Of a stretch of 11,007 bases of DNA, positions 6,498-11,007 are shown piece after piece. This DNA comes from CAYORM01 sp964406375 (GTDB taxonomy: Bacteria; Pseudomonadota; Alphaproteobacteria; DSM-16000; Inquilinaceae). Position 1 is the stretch's first letter, and each line of letters begins with the position of its first letter. The translations under genes and the position numbers were made by a program. The notes under the pieces were generated by a model that searched no databases, was not told where the DNA came from, and worked only from the letters and a program-made list of their open reading frames with translations. The stretch is from contig CAYORM010000092.1 in assembly GCA_964406375.1 (NCBI GenBank), forward strand, positions 1 through 11,007, in the 5' to 3' direction.

Positions 6498-6518
6498 GCC
6501 GGGCCTCAGAGGCCCGGC
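6498..6518. terminator. Bidirectional hairpin terminator between convergent genes
   Basis: GCCGGGCCT (6498-6506) and AGGCCCGGC (6510-6518) pair perfectly in 9 bp around a 3-nt loop. It lies 20 nt after the stop of the barrel-protein gene. On the other strand it holds the stop codon of trcR (6506-6508) at the loop. No T-tract is present on either side, so termination may be weak or Rho-assisted. Confidence 0.6.
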
Positions 6519-7084
6519 TGCTCGCCGAGGTCGATCGGCGTGTCGGGATAGGCACCCGGATTGGCCTTGCGCGCCTTGGTCACGGCCGCTTCCAGCTCGC
6601 CGTAGGTGCAGAGCTGCAGCGCCGCCGGACTGCGCGGCTTGAGATTGGCGTAATTCCAATGGCTGCGGTCACGGATCGCGGCGATGGTCGGCTTGGTCGT
6701 GCCGATCAGCTTGCAGATCTGCGCATCCGACAGCTCCGGATGGTTCTTCAGCAGCCAGGCGATCGCGTCCGGCTTGTCGCCGCGCTTGGCGAGCGGCGTG
6801 TAGCGCGGACCTTTCGAGCGCGCTGCCGGCAGCGGGATGTTCACCTCGGCCATCCGCAGCCGTGCGGCGGGATCGGCCTCACAGCGCGCGATCTCCTCGC
6901 GGGTGAGCTGACCATTGGCGACGGGGTCGAGGCCCACCATGCCGACCGCCACCTCGCCATCGGCGATGGCCTGCACTTCGAGCTCATGCAGGCCGCAGAA
7001 GGCGGCGATCTGGTCGAAGCCCAGGCTGGTATTCTCGACCAGCCAGACGGCGGTCGCCTTGGGCATCAGCGGGTACTGGGGCAT
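6506..7084 (-). CDS. trcR: DUF1013 family protein, cell-cycle transcriptional regulator TrcR
   Basis: The 192-residue product begins MPQYPLMPKATAVWLVENTS, the near-invariant opening of alphaproteobacterial DUF1013 proteins. It continues with GEVAVGMVGLDPVANGQL (43-60) and the Glu/Arg-rich TREEIARCEADP. Two helix-turn-helix-like stretches are visible: FDQIAAFCGLHELEVQAIAD (23-42) and LSDAQICKLIGTTKPTIAAI (118-137). Database entries name this family TrcR, a transcriptional regulator tied to the cell cycle; its DNA targets are not visible here. The frame runs on to 7186, but I choose ATG 7084 from the family N-terminus and the AGGAGAT site (7091-7097). It is probably essential or core, unlinked in function to the sugar operon that converges on it. 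Confidence 0.92.
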   Translation of the reverse strand: MPQYPLMPKATAVWLVENTSLGFDQIAAFCGLHELEVQAIADGEVAVGMVGLDPVANGQLTREEIARCEADPAARLRMAEVNIPLPAARSKGPRYTPLAKRGDKPDAIAWLLKNHPELSDAQICKLIGTTKPTIAAIRDRSHWNYANLKPRSPAALQLCTYGELEAAVTKARKANPGAYPDTPIDLGEQPGL

Positions 7085-7233
7085 GGCCTGATCTCCTGGC
7101 CCGGCGGCAGCGGGAACGCCCGCTTCCGGAATGTGCAACGGGGTCGGCGAACCGTCGCACGCCCGGCCGGCCTTGCGGCCGATCACCTATGTTGTGGGAG
7201 GGGAGCGTCACGACGAACGCCGGTCTCGCGTTC

Positions 7234-7262
7234 GACCTAGGCGCCCACGCGATGCAAGTCAA
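7234..7262 (-). promoter_or_regulatory. Possible promoter of trcR
   Basis: On the minus strand a good -35 TTGACT (7257-7262) is followed after exactly 17 nt by TAGGTC (7234-7239), a poor -10. It lies in the 241-bp gap between the quinone oxidoreductase stop and trcR. That gap shows no gene; its only other structure is a small CGGCC-TTGC-GGCCG hairpin (7168-7181) in the presumed leader. The call rests mainly on the -35. Confidence 0.3.
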
Positions 7263-7325
7263 GGACGCCCGACTCGGTCCCGCGGCCGGTCCAGTGCGCC
7301 GACCTCCGCCAGGCGCTTGCCGTTC

Positions 7326-8384
7326 TCAGCCGCAGGCGGCGGTGGTTGCGGTTTCGAGCACGATCTTGCCGATATGGCCGCCCGATTCCATCAGCGCATG
7401 CGCCGCCGCCGCTTCGGCGAGCGGGAAGGTCGCGAAGATGACGGGCCGGAAATCCCCGCTCTCGATGAGGGGCCAGACCCGCGCCTTCACCGCCGAGGCG
7501 ATGGCGCCCTTCTCCGCGACGCTGCGTGGCCGCAGCAGCGAGCCGGTCAGCACCAGGCGCTGGCGCATCACAAGACCGATATCGATCGTCGCCGTCGCGC
7601 CGCGCAGGAAGGCGATCGAGACGTGGCGGCCGTCACGCGCCAGCGCTTCGAGATTGCGCGGCAGATAGTCGCCGCCGACCATGTCGAGCACCACATCGAC
7701 GCCGCGCCCGCCCGTCGCCTCGCGGATCACCGCCACGAAATCCTCCCGGCGGTAATCGATCGCCCGGGCCGCCCCCAACCGCTCGCAGGCATCGCATTTG
7801 TCGGCATTGCCGGCGGTGGCGAAGACGGTAGCGCCGGCGGCGACGGCGAGCTGGATGGCGGTGGTGCCGATGCCGCTCGACCCGCCATGGACGAGCAGGG
7901 CTTCGCCACGTGCCAGCCGGCCGCGCTCGAAGACGTTGGTCCAGACGGTGAACACCGTCTCCGGCAGCGCCGCCGCCTCGACCATCGACAGGCCGGCGGG
8001 GACCGGCAGGCATTGCGGTGCCGGCGCCACGCACCATTCGGCATAGCCGCCGCCGGCGAGCAGTGCGCAGACGCGGTCACCGATCGCAGGTGCGGTGACG
8101 CCCGGGCCCAGTGCGGCGACGGTGCCGGCGACCTCGAGCCCCGGCAGCGGGCTCGCCCCGGGGGGTGGCGGGTAGACGCCGCGCCGCTGCAGCACGTCGG
8201 GGCGGTTGATGCCGGCGGCCTCGACGCGGATCAGCACCTCGCCCGGCCCGGGCGTGGGGACCGGCATGCGGCGCGGCTCGAGCCGCTCCGGGCCGCCCGG
8301 CTCGGCGATCACGATGCCGGTCATCGTCGCCGGAACGGCGATATGGGCGGGGGGCGCGGCGTCGGTTCTCGCGGCATCGGTCAT
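7326..8384 (-). CDS. NAD(P)H:quinone oxidoreductase, zinc-free medium-chain dehydrogenase (PIG3 type)
   Basis: The 352-residue enzyme should reduce quinones with NADPH in the cytoplasm. The N-terminal GroES-like domain shows PGPGEVLIRVEAAGINRPDVLQ-type sequence (residues 45-66), YPPPPGASPLPGLEVAG (71-87) and GDRVCALLAGGGYAEW (102-117). The Rossmann domain carries LLVHGGSSGIGTTAIQLA (163-180) as nucleotide loop. The Cys/Glu zinc ligands of alcohol dehydrogenases are absent. Residues 66-87 fit the PIG3/TP53I3-like quinone oxidoreductases. The open frame continues to 9344, antisense to DUF1192 and ibpA, and that part is not protein-like. I choose ATG 8384, eight bases after GGAGA on the minus strand. 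ATG 8324, nearer the family start (MTGIVIAEPGG), is a possible alternative with a poorer site. Divergent from DUF1192. Confidence 0.9.
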   Translation of the reverse strand: MTDAARTDAAPPAHIAVPATMTGIVIAEPGGPERLEPRRMPVPTPGPGEVLIRVEAAGINRPDVLQRRGVYPPPPGASPLPGLEVAGTVAALGPGVTAPAIGDRVCALLAGGGYAEWCVAPAPQCLPVPAGLSMVEAAALPETVFTVWTNVFERGRLARGEALLVHGGSSGIGTTAIQLAVAAGATVFATAGNADKCDACERLGAARAIDYRREDFVAVIREATGGRGVDVVLDMVGGDYLPRNLEALARDGRHVSIAFLRGATATIDIGLVMRQRLVLTGSLLRPRSVAEKGAIASAVKARVWPLIESGDFRPVIFATFPLAEAAAAHALMESGGHIGKIVLETATTAACG

Positions 8385-8455
8385 CGGAACGGTCTCCGCT
8401 GGCATAGGGCCGGATGGTATCCTGCTCCGCCACGCGATGGGCAAGGAGACAGCGC
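8385..8455. promoter_or_regulatory. Divergent promoter region of quinone oxidoreductase and DUF1192 genes
   Basis: The 71-bp gap contains the interrupted palindrome GGAT-GGT-ATCC (8412-8422). On the plus strand TGG plus TATCCT (8418-8423) fits an extended -10. On the minus strand TACCAT (8414-8419) is a possible -10 at a suitable distance from ATG 8384. No -35 is convincing in either direction. Both promoters would overlap. Confidence 0.3.
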
Positions 8456-8641
8456 ATGATCGACGCCGATGATCTCGAACCGCGCCGGCGCCCGGCGACG
8501 CCGAAGCCGCTCGATGGGCTGTCGATCGGGGAGCTCGAGGCCTACATCGCGGAGCTCGAGGCCGAGATCGGCCGCGCCCGCGAGGCGATTGCGCGCAAAC
8601 GCGACCATCGCGGCGCCGCCGACGCGCTCTTCCGCCTCTGA
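8456..8641 (+). CDS. Small DUF1192 family protein
   Basis: This 61-residue soluble protein has a charged N-terminus (DDLEPRRRPATPKP) and then one long coiled-coil-like helix, LSIGELEAYIAELEAEIGRA, followed by a basic RKRDHRGAADALFRL end. The Leu-Ser-x-x-Glu-Leu entry, the Glu-rich helix and the terminal AAD-x-x-F are typical of DUF1192, known in many alphaproteobacteria and without assigned function. ATG 8456 is chosen because AAGGAGA (8443-8449) precedes it; the frame extends to 8414 but that part is not family-like. It is divergent from the quinone oxidoreductase. From memory, DUF1192, quinone oxidoreductase and DUF1013 often occur together in this class. Confidence 0.85.
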   Translation: MIDADDLEPRRRPATPKPLDGLSIGELEAYIAELEAEIGRAREAIARKRDHRGAADALFRL

Positions 8642-8697
8642 TAAGGACCGTTGGCAGCCCGCGCCCGCCAGCAGCCGCCGGCGCAGGGGTGCCGGGT

Positions 8698-8725
8698 CTT
8701 GAATCGCGATTTCGCCTGCTTACCT
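8698..8725 (+). promoter_or_regulatory. RpoH (sigma32)-type heat-shock promoter of ibpA
   Basis: CTTGAA (8698-8703) matches the RpoH -35. Seventeen nt after CTTG comes CTTACCT (8719-8725), which differs by one base from the alphaproteobacterial RpoH -10 (CYTATNT, as I recall it). The predicted start near 8732 coincides with the first base-paired segment of the leader, so promoter and RNA structure fit each other. Confidence 0.7.
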
Positions 8726-8732
8726 GGGAGTT

Positions 8733-8828
8733 GCGGCGAAGCCCATGACGGGGTCGCCGCGATCGCAACAGAAGCGGGACACGGCCGTTGCGGCGTGTCC
8801 CACGGGTATCGCTCGAAGGAGGATAACC
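8733..8828 (+). ncRNA. ROSE-like RNA thermometer in the ibpA leader
   Basis: Three successive hairpins fill the roughly 97-nt leader. Hairpin I pairs GCGGCGA (8733-8739) with TCGCCGC (8754-8760). Hairpin II pairs GGGACACG (8776-8783) with CGTGTCCC (8794-8801), extended by CCG/CGG inside. Hairpin III is imperfect: GGT (8805-8807) with ACC (8826-8828), ATC (8808-8810) with GAT (8822-8824) and CTC (8812-8814) with GAG (8819-8821), leaving G8811 and A8825 unpaired. It locks away the Shine-Dalgarno AGGAGG. The strand facing it reads TCGCT (8809-8813), matching the UYGCU signature of ROSE elements, in which a G opposite the Shine-Dalgarno makes the helix melt on warming. ROSE elements are known before alphaproteobacterial hsp20 genes and E. 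coli ibpA. No fold was computed. Confidence 0.8.
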
Positions 8829-9308
8829 ATGCGTACATTCGACCTTTCGCCGCTGTTCCGTTCGACCATCGGTGTCGACCGTCTGACGCGAATGCTCGAC
8901 GCGGCCACCCAGTTCGACGGCGCGGCCAGTTCCTACCCGCCCTACAACATCGAGAAACTTGGTGATGACCAGTACCGCATCACCATGGCGGTCGCTGGCT
9001 TCGGTCCCGACAATCTGGAGGTCACCTCCGTCGAGGGCGCGCTGATCGTGTCCGGCAAGGCGAAGACCGAGGAAGAGGACCGCGTGTTCCTGCATCGCGG
9101 CATCGCCGGTCGCGCCTTCGAGCGGCGGTTCCAGCTCGCCGACTTCATCAAGGTCACCGGTGCCACGCTCCAGAACGGCATGCTCCATGTCGATCTCGTG
9201 CGCGAGGTCCCGGAGGCACAGCGGCCGCGCACCATCAAGATCGAGACCGTCGCGGCCCCGGTGACCAATGCCCTGCCGAAGGCCGAGGAGGCCCGCGAGG
9301 CCGCGTGA
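8829..9308 (+). CDS. ibpA: Small heat-shock protein Hsp20, IbpA-like (class A)
   Basis: The 159-residue ATP-independent chaperone begins MRTFDLSPLFRSTIGVDRL, very close to the start of E. coli IbpA as I remember it. The alpha-crystallin domain spans about residues 37-130: YPPYNIEK, YRITMAVAGF, RGIAGRAFERRFQLADF and LQNGMLHVDLVRE. The C-terminal I-x-I motif needed for oligomer contacts is IKI (136-138), followed by an Ala/Glu-rich tail. It binds unfolding proteins and holds them for DnaK/ClpB. The frame is open to 8745, but ATG 8829 is certain from the family N-terminus and the AAGGAGGAT site. Expression should be controlled twice, by RpoH transcription and by the RNA thermometer. Confidence 0.96.
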   Translation: MRTFDLSPLFRSTIGVDRLTRMLDAATQFDGAASSYPPYNIEKLGDDQYRITMAVAGFGPDNLEVTSVEGALIVSGKAKTEEEDRVFLHRGIAGRAFERRFQLADFIKVTGATLQNGMLHVDLVREVPEAQRPRTIKIETVAAPVTNALPKAEEAREAA

Positions 9309-9386
9309 CGCGGCGGTCTTCGGAGAACGTTGTCCGGAGATCACGGAAGTCGATTGAAATCGATCGCCGAAGTTGATCGAAATTAA

Positions 9387-9420
9387 GAAGGGGGTCGCGT
9401 AAGCGACCCCCTTCCCTTTT
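9387..9420 (+). terminator. Intrinsic terminator of ibpA
   Basis: GAAGGGGGTCGC (9387-9398) pairs perfectly with GCGACCCCCTTC (9403-9414) around the tetraloop GTAA, and CCTTTT follows. This is the clearest Rho-independent terminator in the window. It isolates ibpA from the acyl-CoA synthetase. The 78 nt between the ibpA stop and the stem also contain TCGATT-GA-AATCGA (9350-9363), of unknown meaning. Confidence 0.88.
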
Positions 9421-9703
9421 CTGAAGCCTCACCTGCTCGACCGGAGCATTTTGGACAGTAGGTAACGGGTATCGCGGGCGTCAAGCTGCATTTGGGGCGG
9501 CAAGATGGCGGGTCGCGACTTGTCGCGACCATGTCGTCTGCAGGCCAGTCGGCCATGAGGCTGCCGCTTCGCCCGGCGACTCGGCGGGTTTGGTCCGCCG
9601 GAATGGCGCGGCGTCTGGAACAGCAGCGCAAAATGAGGAAAAGTTGTGGCTTCCGCACCGCCCGGCATTTCGGCCTGCGGCAAGAGGAGGAGGACCGCCC
9701 GCC
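9421..9703. other. Stretch without a gene upstream of the acyl-CoA synthetase
   Basis: With the ibpA 3' region this makes about 395 bp without a gene. I see no protein-like frame: the open frames on both strands are low-complexity Arg/Pro/Gly products. It contains the perfect inverted repeat at 9511-9530 and a second one, CGGCGG (9582-9587) with CCGCCG (9595-9600) across seven bases. An A-rich patch (around 9630-9645) lies before the synthetase ribosome-binding site AGGAGGAGG (about 9685-9693). No promoter stands out. Confidence 0.5.
9511..9530. repeat. Perfect inverted repeat, 9-bp arms with TT centre
   Basis: GGTCGCGAC (9511-9519) and GTCGCGACC (9522-9530) are exact reverse complements separated by TT. 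Its size and symmetry suit a dimeric regulator's operator about 175 bp before the acyl-CoA synthetase. It could also be a hairpin in the leader. No T-tract follows. Confidence 0.75.
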
Positions 9704-11007
9704 ATGGCCCCGCCCGGCCTTTACCAGAAGGATCTCGACCGCAACCCGGCGAATTGGGAGCCATTGTCACCGATCTCCTTCCTCGACCGCACCGCGGCGG
9801 TGCATCCCGAGGCGACGGCGGTCATCCATGGCAGCATCCGCCGGAATTGGCGCGAGACGGCGGAGCGCTGCCGCCGGCTCGCCTCAGCCCTGCTCGGCCG
9901 TGGCTTCGGCCGGGGCGAGACGGTGTCGCTGCTCGCACCCAACACACCGGCCACCATCGAGGCGACACTCGGCGTGCCGATGACCGGGGCGGTGCTGAAC
10001 GCGCTCAACATCAGGCTCGACGCCGCCTCGGTCGCGGCGATGCTCGAGCATTCCGAATGCCGGATCCTGCTGGCCGATCGCGAGTTCGGCCGGCTCGCCC
10101 TTGACGCCGTTGCCCGCCTGCCGAACCCGCCGCTGCTCGTCGAGATCGTCGATCCCGAGGCGCCGGCGGGCGTGTCGTTCGGCGATCTCGACTATGAGGC
10201 GCTGCTGGCCGAGGGCGATCCCGGCTTCCGCGGGATCAGGCCGGCAGACGAATGGGATGCGATCGCGCTGAACTACACCTCCGGCACCACCGGCGGGCCC
10301 AAGGGCGTCGTCTACAGCCATCGCGGCGCCTATCTGAACGCGCTCGGCAACGCCCTCACCTGGTCTATGCCGCGCCAGCCGGTCTATCTCTGGACGCTGC
10401 CGATGTTCCACTGCAGCGGCTGGTGTTTCCCCTGGACGATCACGGCGCTGGCCGGCACCCATGTCTGCCTGCGCAAGGTGACCGGCCGCGCGATCTTCGA
10501 CGCGATCGCCGATCACGGCGTCACCCATCTGTGCGGTGCGCCGATCGTGATGGGGATGATCCTCAACACGCCGGAGGAAGAGCGCCGGCCCTTCTCCCAG
10601 ACGGTCCGCATGATGACGGCGGCCGCCCCGCCACCGGCCTCGGTACTTGAAGGCATGGCCCGGCTCGGGATCGAGGTTACCCATGTCTACGGGCTGACCG
10701 AGGTCTACGGCCCCGACGTCGTCTGCGAATGGAAGCCCGAATGGGATGCTCTTCCCATCGCCGAGCAGGCGCGGATCAAGGCACGGCAGGGCGTGACCTA
10801 TCCGGTCCAGGAAGGGCTGATGGTCGCCGATCCCGAGACGCTGACGCCGGTGCCGGCCGACGGCACCACGATCGGCGAGGTGATGATGCGCGGCAACATC
10901 ACCATGAAGGGCTATCTGAAGAACCCCGAGGCGACGGCGAAGGCCTTCGCCGGCGGCTGGTTCCACACCGGCGATCTCGCCGTCCTCCATCCCGACGGCT
11001 ACATCGA
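9704..11007 (+). CDS. AMP-forming acyl-CoA synthetase (fatty-acid/carboxylate CoA ligase), 3' truncated by the window
   Basis: An unbroken frame of 434 complete codons runs from ATG 9704 to the window end. The site AGGAGGAGG lies about ten bases before the start. The product is an ANL-superfamily adenylating enzyme: YQKDLDRNPANWEPLSPISF (7-26), the P-loop YTSGTTGGPKG (191-201), the substrate-pocket region LPMFHCSGWCFPW (232-244), YGLTEVYG (329-336) and WFHTGDLAV (419-427). It would activate a carboxylic acid with ATP to an acyl-adenylate and then an acyl-CoA. The GTTGGPKG loop and the N-terminal NPANWEPLSP stretch resemble medium/long-chain acyl-CoA or methylmercaptopropionate-CoA ligases (DmdB-like); the substrate is open. 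The C-terminal hinge and catalytic Lys lie beyond the window. Transcription is independent of ibpA because of the terminator between them. Confidence 0.93.
   Translation, partial: MAPPGLYQKDLDRNPANWEPLSPISFLDRTAAVHPEATAVIHGSIRRNWRETAERCRRLASALLGRGFGRGETVSLLAPNTPATIEATLGVPMTGAVLNALNIRLDAASVAAMLEHSECRILLADREFGRLALDAVARLPNPPLLVEIVDPEAPAGVSFGDLDYEALLAEGDPGFRGIRPADEWDAIALNYTSGTTGGPKGVVYSHRGAYLNALGNALTWSMPRQPVYLWTLPMFHCSGWCFPWTITALAGTHVCLRKVTGRAIFDAIADHGVTHLCGAPIVMGMILNTPEEERRPFSQTVRMMTAAAPPPASVLEGMARLGIEVTHVYGLTEVYGPDVVCEWKPEWDALPIAEQARIKARQGVTYPVQEGLMVADPETLTPVPADGTTIGEVMMRGNITMKGYLKNPEATAKAFAGGWFHTGDLAVLHPDGYI

Noticed and set aside
7131..8459. 442-codon plus-strand frame over the quinone oxidoreductase gene
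   Set aside because: Composition shadow of the minus-strand gene; no recognisable domain and no good start signal.
8385..9344. 320-codon N-terminal extension of the quinone oxidoreductase frame
   Set aside because: It runs antisense to DUF1192, the thermometer leader and ibpA. It is Arg/Pro-rich without domain signs, and a good ribosome-binding site and the family N-terminus support ATG 8384.
9429..9770. Minus-strand frame in the gene-free stretch before the synthetase
   Set aside because: Low-complexity Pro/Arg/Gly product overlapping the synthetase start; no ribosome-binding site or family resemblance.
10252..10650. 132-codon plus-strand frame inside the synthetase region
   Set aside because: It is in a different frame from the motif-bearing synthetase frame, which is continuous from 9704 to the window end. 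I also looked for a frameshift there and found none.
9884..10990. 368-codon minus-strand frame over the acyl-CoA synthetase
   Set aside because: The plus-strand frame has the full set of adenylating-enzyme motifs in order; the minus-strand product is His/Asp/Arg-rich shadow sequence.

Overview
The window is very GC-rich, densely coded chromosomal DNA of an alphaproteobacterium. The evidence is a DUF1013/TrcR-type regulator and a DUF1192 protein, both known to me mainly from Alphaproteobacteria. An IbpA-like small heat-shock gene also sits behind what looks like an alphaproteobacterial RpoH promoter and a ROSE-type RNA thermometer. I cannot name a genus. I see no insertion sequence, CRISPR array, tRNA or rRNA.

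Layout. Positions 2-280 hold the 3' end of a 3-hydroxyisobutyrate dehydrogenase-family gene (+). It converges on a ROK-family regulator (303-1493, -). A 95-bp divergent promoter region (1494-1588) separates the regulator from a five-gene (+) operon. That operon encodes a single-domain sugar ABC ATPase (1589-2332), two different RbsC/FrcC-type permeases (2329-3288, 3292-4224), a periplasmic binding protein (4307-5266) and a cytoplasmic TIM-barrel, glycoside-hydrolase-like enzyme of unassigned function (5342-6478). GC-rich stem-loops lie on both sides of the binding-protein gene.

A hairpin between convergent genes (6498-6518) ends this operon. A housekeeping cluster follows: trcR/DUF1013 (6506-7084, -), an NADPH:quinone oxidoreductase (7326-8384, -) and a small coiled-coil DUF1192 protein (8456-8641, +). 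Next is ibpA (8829-9308, +) with an RpoH-like promoter, a leader of three hairpins with the ROSE signature, and a strong intrinsic terminator. A 283-bp stretch without a gene (9421-9703) contains a perfect inverted repeat. An AMP-forming acyl-CoA synthetase (9704 to the window end, +) is cut by the edge.

How the genes work together. The ROK protein probably senses a sugar or sugar derivative and controls the divergent CUT2-type importer. The last operon gene would act on the imported compound in the cytoplasm. The binding protein appears to lack the sugar-binding Asp of the usual G-x-D-G motif. The first permease departs from its family motif exactly where its gene carries a perfect 28-bp palindrome. 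The transporter plus the unassigned cytoplasmic enzyme is the best candidate here for an undescribed catabolic system. The hsp20 leader is the best candidate for a new regulatory RNA instance.
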